A stretch of DNA of 64,000 bases from Variovorax davisae (GCF_030316845.1 NZ_JASZYS010000001.1:62001-126000), one strand, 5' to 3'. Shown: positions 17,103 to 26,599, numbered from the stretch's first letter. The notes: a model not told the origin generated them from the letters alone. Numbers and translations are program-made.

Positions 17103-17300
17103 AGCGGTCGACCCCGTGTTGGGCTCGATTGGCCTGTGCGCATAGGTGGCGCGAAACTGATCGGCGCCACGTCCATCATTGGCGTCGACACTGTGCCGGC
17201 CCGGCCCGCCGTCGCTCGCGCGCTCGGCACCGACCTCGTGGTCGACTTCCGCCTGAGCGGCCTGGTGGACCAGATCACGGCTGACCGCAGGCCGCGGGTG
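17103..17300 (+). pseudogene. Decayed fragment of a zinc-dependent alcohol dehydrogenase
   Basis: Pieces of the Rossmann region of a zinc-type alcohol dehydrogenase can be read across frames: GSIGLCA (17122-17142), then after a frameshift GGAKLIGATSIIGVDTVPAR and ALGTDLVVDFR (to ~17260), then in a third frame AGRGC. Intact relatives carry a GLCATAGAKL-type segment, so at least two frameshifts and loss of both ends are evident. The composition is core-like. It lies just outside the right end of the NRPS operon, so it probably marks old core sequence damaged near the island junction. Confidence 0.7.
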
Positions 17301-17663
17301 TCCCTCCGCGTCAGAACAGTTGTCGCCTCGATAGAACCAAGACCCCGGGGGCGGCGATAAGGATGAGTGGCTCGATATGGACAGGCATCCAAGTGACCAG
17401 GAGGTGCGCAGGGACGCTGAAACTCAGAGGCTCATGCGCGGGCGCCTGCGAGATCGTCACTCAGAGCACGCGCAGGCAGTGACCAGCAGGCCGGGGCACG
17501 AACCGCACCGGGAGAGGCCCGCCGATTGCCACAGGTGCAGATTCGTTGTCTGGGCAGTGGGCGACTCCGCTGCGGGGCCGGTCGTGGCAAGACATGCCGA
17601 GAGCATAGCCCGCTGCAATCGGATCGTCGCGGTCGGCCGCCGGGGCACAGGGGGGCGCGGAAG
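17301..17663. other. Non-coding gap with no recognised feature
   Basis: 363 bp of high-GC sequence between the alcohol dehydrogenase remnant and the Liv-type binding protein gene. Short open frames exist on both strands, but none has a ribosome site or recognisable protein similarity. I see no repeat, tRNA or attachment site. Confidence 0.4.
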
Positions 17664-18872
17664 CTACCCCCGCTTGTTCCGTATCGGCAGCTTGATCTCC
17701 GACGCCGGAATCTCCCGCACCAGTTCGAGGATGTCCCACTCGTCCCCCTGCTGCGCCCGCTTCTTCATCTTGAAGTGGTACATCGGCATCATCGCCTGGT
17801 GGTCTTCCGGGCGGAAGGTCATCGTGCCCTTGGGGGTCTCGAAGTCCATGCCTTCCATCGCCGCGATCAGTTTCTCGGTGTCGGTCGAGCGGGCCTTGCG
17901 GATCGCGGTGACGACCGCGCTGGCGGCCGAGAACCCGCCGCAGACGAAGAAGTCCGGCGGCATCTTGTAGCGCTTCATGTGCTCGGTCACCAGCCAGTCG
18001 TTGGCCTTGTTGCGCGGGAACTTGTAGTGGTAGTAGGTGCCGCCCTCCAGGCCCTCGAACTCGCGCCAGGTCTGCATCACGCTCAGCAGCGAGCCGCCGG
18101 GCGACAACTCGATGCCGAAGCGCTCGGGATTCATGCCGGCCAGCTTGCGGATCGGGTGCTCGCCGCCCCACGGGATCACCAGCACCTTGCGCCCGCTCGC
18201 GCCCTTGAGCGAGTCGGCGATGCGCTGGAACGGCGCCGTGAAGTCGGTCGTGCCCTGCGGCACGAATTCCTCGTGCCCCATCTTGGCCTGCGGATTGAGC
18301 CGCGCGAAAGCCTCCTTGTAGGCCGTGACGTTGTCGCGGCCGAAGACGTTGTCCTGGGCCAGGAAAGCCACCGTCACCGGCCCGCCGAAGGCCGACACCG
18401 AGGCGGTGGCGTCCAGGCTGGTGGTGCGCGCGACGCGGAACACGTAGCGGTTCCACTTGTCGCCGGTGATCGAGTCGGCCGCAGACGGCTCGACGATCAG
18501 GATCTTCTTGTACTCCTCGGCGATCGGCAGCGCCGCCACCGTGCCCGACGAGCCCCCCGCGCCGACCGCGATGTCGACCTTGTCGTCGGCGTAGGCCTCG
18601 GCCAGCAGCGCCTTCGACAGGTCGGGCCGCAGCTGGTCGTCCTTGACGATGATCTGCACCTTGCGGCCGTCGATCGCCATGCTGCCGCCGGTGAGGTATT
18701 CGAGCCCTATGCGGAAGCCCAGCTCGTCCTGCTTGGCATAGGCCTCGAAGGGGCCGGTCTTGGCGACGATCAGCGCCACCTTGATGTCGCCGGTCTGGGC
18801 CAGCAGGGTGCCGCCCGCGGGCAGCAGCAGGCCGGCGGCGGTCGCCTGGCTGAATCTTCTTCTCGAAATCAT
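17664..18872 (-). CDS. Liv-type ABC transporter substrate-binding protein with Tat signal
   Basis: A 402-residue periplasmic binding protein (type 1 fold, amino-acid/amide family). The N-terminus MISRRRFSQATAAGLLL is a twin-arginine signal, unlike the Sec signal of its paralogue at 39849. The body shares long similarity with that paralogue, for example VALIVAKTGPFEAYAKQ, VIVKDD-like blocks and the C-terminal VREIPASE. No permease or ATPase gene is adjacent; it may serve the transporter at 1-2044 or at 41051-44719. It follows the acyl-CoA ligase gene by 28 bp on the same strand, so it is likely co-transcribed from the promoter near 20823. Confidence 0.9.
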   Translation of the reverse strand: MISRRRFSQATAAGLLLPAGGTLLAQTGDIKVALIVAKTGPFEAYAKQDELGFRIGLEYLTGGSMAIDGRKVQIIVKDDQLRPDLSKALLAEAYADDKVDIAVGAGGSSGTVAALPIAEEYKKILIVEPSAADSITGDKWNRYVFRVARTTSLDATASVSAFGGPVTVAFLAQDNVFGRDNVTAYKEAFARLNPQAKMGHEEFVPQGTTDFTAPFQRIADSLKGASGRKVLVIPWGGEHPIRKLAGMNPERFGIELSPGGSLLSVMQTWREFEGLEGGTYYHYKFPRNKANDWLVTEHMKRYKMPPDFFVCGGFSAASAVVTAIRKARSTDTEKLIAAMEGMDFETPKGTMTFRPEDHQAMMPMYHFKMKKRAQQGDEWDILELVREIPASEIKLPIRNKRG

Positions 18873-18900
18873 GCGCTTCGTCTCCTGGTGAATGAAGGGG

Positions 18901-20787
18901 TCAGCCGGCCGTGCTGCGAACCTGCAGCGCGAGGCCGGCGCAAAGCTCGGCGACGCGGGCGCGCGCGGCCTCGTCGGCCACTGCCACCACGGCGACGACG
19001 CCGTGCGTGCGGTCGTCGCGCACCTCGATGCCGGCATGCGGCAGGTCGCCGGCGGCGAACAGTTCGCGCAGGGTGCGCGCGATGGCCTGCTTGCGCAGCG
19101 TCGGCTTGAAGATCTTGCCGACGGCGGTGACCGGCATGCTGTCGATGCACTCGACCCAGTGGGGCGCGGCGGCGCGCTCGGTGACATGCGCCTTGGCGAA
19201 GGCCTTGAGTTCTTCCGCATCGGCACGCGCGCCGTGGCGCAGCTTGACGTAGGCGACCGGCAGCTCGCCCGCATAGGCATCGGGGCGGCCGACCGCGGCC
19301 ACCAGTTCGACCTCGGGGTGTCGGGCCAGCGCTTCCTCGATCATCGACGGGTCGATGTTGTGGCCGCCGCGGATGATCAGGTCCTTGGCCCGGCCCACCA
19401 GCCAGAAGTAGCCGTCGGCATCGCGCCGGCCGAGGTCGCCCGAATTGAGCCAGCCGCCCGGCAGCCAGAGGCCGGCGTCGTGGCGCGGATCGCGGTAGCC
19501 CGGCGTGAGGTGCGGCCCCAGGATCGCGACCACGCCGATCTCGTCGGTGGCGGCATCGCGCACGTAGGCGCCGAGCTCGTCGAGGATCACGGTCTTCATG
19601 CGCCCGTAGGGCACCGGCAGGCCGATCGAGCCGACCCGGCGCTCGCCGTCGCGCGGGTTCACCGAGGCGCAGGCGGTGGTCTCGGTCATGCCGAAGCCTT
19701 CGAGCAGCCGGATGCCGGTGGCGCGCTCGAAGCGCCGGAACAGCTCGACCGGCATCGGCGCCGCGCCGCAGATGCCGAAGCGCAGCGAGCCGAGGTCGGC
19801 GCCCGCGATCGGCACGTTGAGCAGCGCCGCGTAGACCGTCGGCACGCCCGAGAAGGTGGTGACCCGGAAGCGCTCGACCAGGCGCCAGAAGCCGGCGACG
19901 AGCTTCGGATTGCGAAAGCCCTCCCGGCCCGCGAGCAGCACCCGCGCGCCGTGCATGAAGGGCGCGAGCCCGGTGACGACCACCCCGTTGACGTGGAACA
20001 GCGGCAGGCCGCAGACCATCACGTCGCTGGGCCGGATGTCGAACATCTCGCCCAGCATCCAGCTGTTGACGATCAGCGCGCGGTGCGAGAGCTGGGCGAT
20101 CTTCGGCGTGCCGGTGGTGCCGCCGGTGTGGAAGCAGGCGGCCAGGGCGGCCGGCTCGCGCAGGGGCTCGAACACGGGCTCGGCGGGTTGGGCGGCCAGG
20201 GCATCGTCGAAGCGGCGCACGCCCGGCGGCAGCGCGGCCGGATCGGCGGCGCCGACCCACAGCGTCTCGCGCAGGCCCGGCAGTCCGGCCAGCACCGGCC
20301 CGAGCTTGGCCCACAGGTCCGGTGCCTCGGCGGGCGAGGCGGTGACCACCACCCGGGCGTCCAGCGCCTGGAGCAGGTCGGCGATCTGCGCCGGCTCCAG
20401 GAAATGGTTGACCGCCGCCACCCGGCAGACCGCCTGGGCGCCCCAGATGCAGAAATGCGCCTCGGGCACGTTCGGCAGCAGGTAGGCGACGCAGTCGTCG
20501 CGCTGCAGTCCGAGCGAGGCCAGGTGGTTGGCGGTGCGGACGATGCGCTCGTGCAGCCGCGCGTAGCTGACGTCGACCGGCATGGCCTCGGCGCTGCCCT
20601 CGGGCACGAAGGTCAGCGCCGGGCGGTCGGGCCAGGCGGCGGCCGCCAGGCGAAAGACGTCGAGGGTCGAGTCGATGCCGGCGAAGCGCTGGTCGAGGGC
20701 GACCGCCTCGCGCGCCAGCAGGTCGGCGCCGTCGCGGACCGGCGTGCGGGTCGGCCGTTGGTCGGAAGGGTGGGGAAGGATGGACAT
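18901..20787 (-). CDS. Acyl-CoA synthetase (AMP-forming)
   Basis: A 628-residue ANL-superfamily ligase that would activate a carboxylic acid to its CoA thioester through an acyl-AMP. The P-loop-like motif is FHTGGTTGTPKI, followed by LLEGFGMTETTA, NSGDLGRRDADGY and the Lys-containing C-terminal AVGKIFKPTLRK. It is longer than usual at the N-terminus (~50 extra residues). I chose the ATG at 20787, which lies 61 bp after the shared motif; longer readings run through the divergent carboxylase gene. It is co-transcribed with the downstream binding-protein gene. The acid is unknown. Confidence 0.88.
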   Translation of the reverse strand: MSILPHPSDQRPTRTPVRDGADLLAREAVALDQRFAGIDSTLDVFRLAAAAWPDRPALTFVPEGSAEAMPVDVSYARLHERIVRTANHLASLGLQRDDCVAYLLPNVPEAHFCIWGAQAVCRVAAVNHFLEPAQIADLLQALDARVVVTASPAEAPDLWAKLGPVLAGLPGLRETLWVGAADPAALPPGVRRFDDALAAQPAEPVFEPLREPAALAACFHTGGTTGTPKIAQLSHRALIVNSWMLGEMFDIRPSDVMVCGLPLFHVNGVVVTGLAPFMHGARVLLAGREGFRNPKLVAGFWRLVERFRVTTFSGVPTVYAALLNVPIAGADLGSLRFGICGAAPMPVELFRRFERATGIRLLEGFGMTETTACASVNPRDGERRVGSIGLPVPYGRMKTVILDELGAYVRDAATDEIGVVAILGPHLTPGYRDPRHDAGLWLPGGWLNSGDLGRRDADGYFWLVGRAKDLIIRGGHNIDPSMIEEALARHPEVELVAAVGRPDAYAGELPVAYVKLRHGARADAEELKAFAKAHVTERAAAPHWVECIDSMPVTAVGKIFKPTLRKQAIARTLRELFAAGDLPHAGIEVRDDRTHGVVAVVAVADEAARARVAELCAGLALQVRSTAG

Positions 20788-20822
20788 GGTTGTCGGTGCG
20801 GGGGCCGCGGGGATGCCGGTCA

Positions 20823-20865
20823 AGGCTAGCGGGCGGGGGCGTCGAACGCTTGCGTCCAGGCGCTG
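20823..20865 (-). promoter_or_regulatory. Shared-motif promoter of the acyl-CoA synthetase/binding-protein operon
   Basis: On the minus strand CAGCGCCTGGACGCAAGCG (20865 to 20847) is followed after 18 bp by TAGCCT (20828 to 20823). It points toward the ligase gene whose start is at 20787, and is divergent from the carboxylase copy with 28 bp between motifs. Confidence 0.65.
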
Positions 20866-20893
20866 AAAGTCGCTTCGCGGCAAGCCGCGCGCG

Positions 20894-20936
20894 CAGCGAG
20901 TTTGCGCAAGACCTCGCCGTGGCCGATGCCTAAGCT
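20894..20936 (+). promoter_or_regulatory. Shared-motif promoter of the carboxylase operon
   Basis: CAGCGAGTTTGCGCAAGAC (20894-20912), an 18-bp spacer and TAAGCT (20931-20936). The motif ends 73 bp before the start codon of the carboxylase beta gene. It is the likely promoter for a long co-directional run of genes. Confidence 0.68.
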
Positions 20937-20985
20937 TGCCGGACACACACCATCGACCCGCTCCAGCGCGGCGGGCAAAGCGCAC

Positions 20986-22605
20986 ATGGCAACCATCGAA
21001 TCGACCATTTCCCCCGGCAGCGAGGCCTTCCAGGCCAACCGCGATGGCATGCTCGCGCTGATCGAGCGCGTCCACGGCTACGAGCGGCGCAGCGTCGCCA
21101 CCTCGGCCAGGTCGCGCGAGCGCTTCGAGAAGCGCGGCCAGCTGCTGCCGCGCGAGCGGCTGTCGCTGCTGCTCGACCCGGGCACGCCGTTCCTGGAGAT
21201 CTCCTCCCTGGCGGGGCTGGGCCTCGACAATCCCGACCTCGAAAAGAGCGTGCCGGGCGGAGGCGTGATCGGCGGCATCGGCTGGGTCTCGGGGGTGCGG
21301 GTGATGATCAACGCCTCCGATTCCGGCATCGACGCCGGTGCGCTGCAGCCGATGGGCATTCCCAAGCAGCTGCGCATGCAGGAGCTGGCGCTGGAAAACA
21401 AGCTGCCCTACATCCAGCTGGTCGAAAGCGCCGGCGCCAACCTCATGACCTACAAGGTCGAGGAGTTCGTGACCGGCGGCAACCTGTTCCGCAACATCGC
21501 GCGCATCTCGGCGGCGGGGCTGCCGGTGCTCACGGTGACGCACGGCTCGTCCACGGCGGGCGGCGCCTACCAGACCGGCCTGTCGGACTACATCGTGATG
21601 GTGCGGGGCCGCTCGCGGGCCTTCCTGGCCGGCCCGCCGCTGCTCAAGGCCGCCACCGGCGAGGTCGCGACCGAGGAAGAACTGGGCGGTGCCGTGATGC
21701 ACACCGCGATCTCGGGCCTGGGCGACTACCTGGCCGAGGACGACCGCGACGCGATCCGGATCGCCCGCGAGATCATGGCCAACATCGACTGGAACCGCGA
21801 CTTGGCCGTGGAGCCGCCGCGCCGCTTCAAGCCGCCGCGCTACGACGCCGAGGAACTGCTGGGCATCATGCCGATGGACCACAAGCGCCCGGTCGACATG
21901 AAGCAGGTCATCGCCCGCATCGCCGACGATTCCGAGTTCCTCGAATTCGGCGAGAACTACGGCGGCGCCACCGTGGTCGGCCACATCAAGATCGAAGGGC
22001 TGCCGCTGGGCATCGTCACCAACAACGGCCCGATCGACCCGGCCGGCGCCACCAAGGCGACCCACTTCATCCAGGCCTGCTGCCAGTCGAAGACGCCGAT
22101 CCTCTACCTCAACAACACGACCGGCTTCATGGTCGGGCGCGACTACGAGGAGGCCGGCATCATCAAGCACGGTTCCAAGATGATCCAGGCCGTGACCAAC
22201 GCCACGGTGCCGCAGATCACCATCTATTGCGGCGCGTCCTTCGGCGCCGGCAACTACGGCATGTGCGGCCGCGGCTTTCATCCGCGCTTCTGCTTCTCGT
22301 GGCCGAATGCCAAGACCGCGGTGATGGGCGGCGAGCAGGCCGCCAAGACCATGGTCATCGTGACCGAGGCCGCGATGAAGCGAAAGGGCGAGGTCGACCA
22401 GGCCAAGCTCGACGACCTCGAGCGCCGCATCATCGACCGCTTCGACAGCCAGATGAGCGTCTTCACGACCAGCGCGCGGCTGCTCGACGACGGCGTGATC
22501 GACCCGCGCGACACCCGCGCCGTGCTGTCCAAGGTGCTGTCGATCTGCCGCGAAGCCGAACTGCGCGAGCCGCAGAAGATGCAGTTCTCCGTAGCACGTC
22601 CCTGA
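20986..22605 (+). CDS. Acyl-CoA carboxylase, carboxyltransferase (beta) subunit
   Basis: A 539-residue biotin-dependent carboxyltransferase of the methylcrotonyl-/geranyl-CoA carboxylase type. It moves CO2 from carboxybiotin to an acyl-CoA. Typical blocks are RERLSLLLDPGTPFLE, STAGGAYQTGLSDYIVMV, LAGPPLLKAATGEVATEEEL and GMCGRGFHPRF. Similarity by eye to AtuC and LiuB is clear, but substrate (geranyl, methylcrotonyl or other) cannot be settled. The ATG at 20986 is preferred to one at 20902, which lies between the motif and the -10. It is followed in the same direction by a dehydrogenase and the alpha subunit. Confidence 0.88.
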   Translation: MATIESTISPGSEAFQANRDGMLALIERVHGYERRSVATSARSRERFEKRGQLLPRERLSLLLDPGTPFLEISSLAGLGLDNPDLEKSVPGGGVIGGIGWVSGVRVMINASDSGIDAGALQPMGIPKQLRMQELALENKLPYIQLVESAGANLMTYKVEEFVTGGNLFRNIARISAAGLPVLTVTHGSSTAGGAYQTGLSDYIVMVRGRSRAFLAGPPLLKAATGEVATEEELGGAVMHTAISGLGDYLAEDDRDAIRIAREIMANIDWNRDLAVEPPRRFKPPRYDAEELLGIMPMDHKRPVDMKQVIARIADDSEFLEFGENYGGATVVGHIKIEGLPLGIVTNNGPIDPAGATKATHFIQACCQSKTPILYLNNTTGFMVGRDYEEAGIIKHGSKMIQAVTNATVPQITIYCGASFGAGNYGMCGRGFHPRFCFSWPNAKTAVMGGEQAAKTMVIVTEAAMKRKGEVDQAKLDDLERRIIDRFDSQMSVFTTSARLLDDGVIDPRDTRAVLSKVLSICREAELREPQKMQFSVARP

Positions 22606-22615
22606 GGGCCACGGC

Positions 22616-23770
22616 ATGCAACTGACCCCCGAACACGAAGCCCTGCGCGACACGCTGAACCGCTTCATCGACAAGGAGATCAATCCCCATGTCGACGAAT
22701 GGGAGCGCGAAGAGATCTTCCCGGCCCACCAGGTCTTCCGGCAGCTGGGCGCGCTCGGCCTGCTGGGCCTGACCAAGCCGGTCGAGAACGGCGGCTCGGG
22801 CCTCGACCCATCCTATGGCGCCGTGCTGGCCGAGGGCCTGGCGCGCATCAATTGCGGCGGCATCCCGATGGCCATCGGCGTCCAGACCGACATGGCGACG
22901 CCCGCGCTGGCGCAGCGCGGCAGCAAGGAACTGCGCGACGAGTTCCTGGCACCGGCGATCAGCGGCGAGTACGTGGCCTGCCTCGGCGTCTCCGAAGTCG
23001 GCAGCGGCTCCGACGTGGCCTCGATCAAGACCACGGCACGCAAGGACGGCGGCGACTACGTCATCAACGGCGGCAAGATGTGGACCACCAACGGCACGCA
23101 GGCCGACTTCTGCTGCGTGCTGGCCAACACCTCCGACGGCGCGGCGCACCGCAACAAGTCGCTGATCGTGGTGCCGATGAAGACCAAGGGCGTGACGGTG
23201 GCGCGCAAGCTGCGCAAGATGGGCATGCATGCGTCCGACACCGCCCAGCTGCATTTCGACGACGTGCGGGTGCCGCAGCGCCACCGCATCGGCGAAGAGG
23301 GCATGGGCTTCATCTACCAGATGGAGCAGTTCCAGCTCGAGCGGCTGTGGGGTGCGCTCAACAGCGCCGGCATGGCGCAGCGCGCGATCGACACCACCAT
23401 CGGCTACACCCGCGACCGCCAGGCCTTCGGCCGTTCGGTGCTCGACAACCAGTGGGTGCACTACCGGCTGGCCGAGCTGCAGACCGAGGTCGCCTGCCTG
23501 CGCGCGCTCTGCTGGCAGGGCGTGGCCGAGGTCACGGCCGGCCAGGACGCGACCCGCACCGCCACCATGGCCAAGCTCAAGGCCGGCCGCGTGATCCGCG
23601 AGGTGGCCGACAGCTGCCTGCAGTTCTGGGGCGGCATGGGCTTCATGGACGAGAGCCCGATCTCGCGCATCTTCCGCGATGGCCGGCTGACGTCGATCGG
23701 CGGCGGTGCCGACGAGGTGATGCTGCAGATCCTCAGCAAGTTCATGGGCATCTACCCCCAGCCGGCCTGA
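22616..23770 (+). CDS. Acyl-CoA dehydrogenase
   Basis: A 384-residue FAD-dependent acyl-CoA dehydrogenase. It has GVSEVGSGSDVASIKTTA, YVINGGKMWTTNG, the substrate-region QFQLERLWGALNSAG and the C-terminal QFWGGMGFMDESPISRIFRD. In Atu (acyclic terpene) and Liu (leucine/isovalerate) pathways a dehydrogenase is encoded between the carboxylase subunits, exactly the order seen here. It would make the 2,3-enoyl-CoA substrate of the carboxylase. The start is 10 bp after the previous stop. An AtuD-like role is inference. Confidence 0.88.
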   Translation: MQLTPEHEALRDTLNRFIDKEINPHVDEWEREEIFPAHQVFRQLGALGLLGLTKPVENGGSGLDPSYGAVLAEGLARINCGGIPMAIGVQTDMATPALAQRGSKELRDEFLAPAISGEYVACLGVSEVGSGSDVASIKTTARKDGGDYVINGGKMWTTNGTQADFCCVLANTSDGAAHRNKSLIVVPMKTKGVTVARKLRKMGMHASDTAQLHFDDVRVPQRHRIGEEGMGFIYQMEQFQLERLWGALNSAGMAQRAIDTTIGYTRDRQAFGRSVLDNQWVHYRLAELQTEVACLRALCWQGVAEVTAGQDATRTATMAKLKAGRVIREVADSCLQFWGGMGFMDESPISRIFRDGRLTSIGGGADEVMLQILSKFMGIYPQPA

Positions 23771-23798
23771 ACGCAGGCCCTCATCCGGACCCACTCTC

Positions 23799-25802
23799 AT
23801 GACTGCCCCAACTCTCTCTACCCCCTCCGCCACGCCCTTCCACAAGGTCCTGGTCGCCAACCGCGGCGAGATCGCGCTGCGCGTGATTCGCAGCGCGCGC
23901 GCCATGGGCTACCGCACGGTGGCCGTGTATTCCACCGCCGATGCCGGCGCCCGCCACGTGCAGGAGGCCGACCAGGCGGTCTGCATCGGCGAGCCGCTGC
24001 CGGCCCAGTCCTACCTGCGCATCCCGGCCATCGTCGAGGCGGCGAAGCTCAGCGGCGCCGACGCGGTGCACCCGGGCTACGGCTTCCTGGCCGAGAACGA
24101 GGATTTCGCGCAGGCCTGCAAGGACGCCGGGCTGGTCTTCATCGGGCCCTCGGCCGAGGCCATCGTCGCCATGGGCCACAAGGCCGGCGCCAAGACCTTG
24201 ATGCAGGCGGCCGGCGTGCCCTGCATCCCGGGCTACCAGGGCGAGGACCAAGGCGAGGCCCGGCTGGCCGACGAGGCGGCCCGCATCGGCTTCCCGGTGA
24301 TGATCAAGGCCACCGCCGGCGGCGGCGGCCGCGGCATGCGGCTGGTGCCTTCGGCGAAGGAGTTTCCCGAGCTGCTGCGCAGCGCGCGATCGGAAGCGCA
24401 GAGCGCCTTCGGCGACCCCGAAGTCATCCTCGAACGCGCCATCGTCGAGCCGCGCCACATCGAGATCCAGATCTTCGCCGACCGCCATGGCAACGCGATC
24501 CACCTGGGCGAGCGCGACTGCTCGGTGCAGCGCCGGCACCAGAAGCTGATCGAGGAGGCACCGTCGCCCGCGGTCGATGCCGCGCTGCGCGAACGCATGG
24601 GCGCGACCGCGGTGGCGGCGGTCAAGGCGATCCGCTACGAAGGTGCCGGCACCCTCGAATTCCTGCTCGACCGTGAGGGCAATTTCTACTTCATGGAGAT
24701 GAACACGCGGCTGCAGGTCGAGCACCCGGTGACCGAAGCCGTGACCGGCCTCGACCTGGTCGAACTGCAGCTGCGGGTGGCGGCGGGGGAGCCCTTGCCG
24801 CTGACCCAGGCGCAGGTGCGTTTCGAGGGCCATGCGATCGAGGTGCGCTTGTGCGCCGAGGACGCCGACCAGGGCTTCATGCCGCAGAGCGGCACGGTGG
24901 CGCTGTGGAAGATGCCGGCGCAGCTGCGGGTCGAGGATGCGCTGCGTTCGGGCGCCGAGATCCCGCCGTACTACGACTCGATGATCGCCAAGATCATCAG
25001 CCATGGCCGCACCCGCGACGAGGCGCGGCGCAAGCTGGCGGCCGGCCTGGAAGACGCGGTGGCGCTCGGCGTGACCACCAACCAGGCCTTCCTGCGCAGC
25101 TGCCTCGCGCATCCGGTGTTCGCCGCGGGTGGCGCCACGACGGCGTTCATCGGCCAGCACCAGGACGCCTTGCTGGCGGAAGATGAGGCCCTGCAGGCGC
25201 GTGCCGCGGCGCTGGCGGCCGTGCTGCTCTACGAGACCACGGGCGAGCGCCGGCAGCGCGCGGCCGGCCGGCGCCTGTCGCACAACCTGCCGATCTCGCT
25301 GCGCTTCGACATCGGCGGCAAGGTGCAGAACGCGAGCGTGACCTTGCCGCGGCAGCACCACTTCGAGGTCGCCCTCGGCGAGCGCAGCGTCGCGATCGAA
25401 GGGGTGGCCATCGCCGCCGATTCGGTCCGCTTCACCTGCGACGGCCTGCAGGAGCAAGCGACCTGGTTCCGCGACGGCGCGACCCTGCTGCTGCAGTACC
25501 GGGGGCTGGCGCTGCGTATCGAAGACAAGACCCGCGCCGCCTCGGCGCGGCAGGGCGAGTCGGGCGGCGACGGCAAGCTGCGCGCCTCGATGAACGGCCG
25601 CGTGGTCGCGGTGCTCGCGACGGTCGGCGACATGGTGGAGGCGGGGCAGCCGATCGTCACGCTGGAGGCGATGAAGATGGAGCACGTCCATGCGGCGCCG
25701 GTCGCCGGGCGGCTCACGGCCGTGCATGTGTCGAACGGGGAGCAGGTGGCGGCCAGCCGCGTGGTGGCCGAGATCGAAGTGGTCGCGGCGGCGGCTGCAT
25801 GA
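23799..25802 (+). CDS. Acyl-CoA carboxylase alpha subunit (biotin carboxylase and biotin carrier)
   Basis: A 667-residue protein with biotin carboxylase (residues ~8-455) and a C-terminal biotinyl domain (~590-665). The ATP-grasp shows MIKATAGGGGRGMR, and MNTRLQVEHPVTE (from residue 301) is the carboxylase signature. The biotin site is EAMKMEH with Lys626. It carboxylates its own biotin with ATP and bicarbonate and hands the group to the beta subunit encoded at 20986. Length fits the AtuF/LiuD class rather than the shorter AccC. It overlaps the next gene by four bases (ATGA). Confidence 0.92.
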   Translation: MTAPTLSTPSATPFHKVLVANRGEIALRVIRSARAMGYRTVAVYSTADAGARHVQEADQAVCIGEPLPAQSYLRIPAIVEAAKLSGADAVHPGYGFLAENEDFAQACKDAGLVFIGPSAEAIVAMGHKAGAKTLMQAAGVPCIPGYQGEDQGEARLADEAARIGFPVMIKATAGGGGRGMRLVPSAKEFPELLRSARSEAQSAFGDPEVILERAIVEPRHIEIQIFADRHGNAIHLGERDCSVQRRHQKLIEEAPSPAVDAALRERMGATAVAAVKAIRYEGAGTLEFLLDREGNFYFMEMNTRLQVEHPVTEAVTGLDLVELQLRVAAGEPLPLTQAQVRFEGHAIEVRLCAEDADQGFMPQSGTVALWKMPAQLRVEDALRSGAEIPPYYDSMIAKIISHGRTRDEARRKLAAGLEDAVALGVTTNQAFLRSCLAHPVFAAGGATTAFIGQHQDALLAEDEALQARAAALAAVLLYETTGERRQRAAGRRLSHNLPISLRFDIGGKVQNASVTLPRQHHFEVALGERSVAIEGVAIAADSVRFTCDGLQEQATWFRDGATLLLQYRGLALRIEDKTRAASARQGESGGDGKLRASMNGRVVAVLATVGDMVEAGQPIVTLEAMKMEHVHAAPVAGRLTAVHVSNGEQVAASRVVAEIEVVAAAAA

Positions 25803-26599
25803 GCAAGGAGACCCCCATGACGGATCAAACCCAAGCCGTGCTGCACGAGAAGCGCGACAGCGCCTTCTGGATCACCATCAACCGCCCCGACAAGCGCAAC
25901 GCGATCAACAAGGACGTGATCGAGGGCATCCGCGAGGGCTACCGCCAGGCCCATGCCGACCCCGAGGTGCGCGTGATCGTGCTGACAGCCGCCGGCGACA
26001 AGGCCTTCTGCGCCGGCGGCGACCTGCAGCCCGGCGCGGGCTTCGCCTTCGACCTGTCGCGGCCCAACATCGACTACGCCGACATGCTGCGCGAGGCACA
26101 GGATTCGACCTTGCCGAGCATCGCGCGCATCAACGGCGTCTGCATGGCCGGCGGACTGGGCCTGCTCTGCATGACCGACATGGCGGTCGCCGCCGACCAT
26201 GTGCAGTTCGGCCTGCCCGAGGTCAAGATCGGCCTGTTCCCGATGCAGGTGCTGAGCCTGCTGCAGCGCATCGCCCCGCGCCGCACGGTGCGCGAATGGT
26301 GCCTGTCGGGCGAGCCCTTCGATGCCGCCGAAGCCCGGGCCAACGGCCTGCTCAACCATGTGGTGCCGGCCGCCGAGCTCGACGCCAAGACCCAGTGGCT
26401 GATCGACCGTCTCGCCAACAAGTCCCCGACCGCGATCCGCCGCGGCAAGTACGCGATGCGGGCGCTGGAGGCCATGTCCTTCGACGAAGGCATCGCCTAC
26501 ACCGAGAGCCAGATCGCGCTGCTCGCGATGACCGAGGACGCGAAAGAGGGCCTGGCCTCCTTCAACGAAAAGCGGAGGCCGACGTGGACCGGGCGCTGA
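25799..26599 (+). CDS. Enoyl-CoA hydratase/isomerase family protein
   Basis: A 266-residue crotonase. It has the oxyanion-hole regions KAFCAGGDLQPG and NGVCMAGGLGLLCMTDMAVA, and GLPEVKIGLFPMQV, where the Glu is one usual catalytic residue. It would hydrate the enoyl-CoA made by the carboxylase/dehydrogenase pair, the role of AtuE/LiuC, though this is inferred from gene order. The ATG overlaps the alpha-subunit stop; an internal MTDQTQ start at 25817 is an alternative with a nearby AAGGAG. Confidence 0.88.
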   Translation: MSKETPMTDQTQAVLHEKRDSAFWITINRPDKRNAINKDVIEGIREGYRQAHADPEVRVIVLTAAGDKAFCAGGDLQPGAGFAFDLSRPNIDYADMLREAQDSTLPSIARINGVCMAGGLGLLCMTDMAVAADHVQFGLPEVKIGLFPMQVLSLLQRIAPRRTVREWCLSGEPFDAAEARANGLLNHVVPAAELDAKTQWLIDRLANKSPTAIRRGKYAMRALEAMSFDEGIAYTESQIALLAMTEDAKEGLASFNEKRRPTWTGR

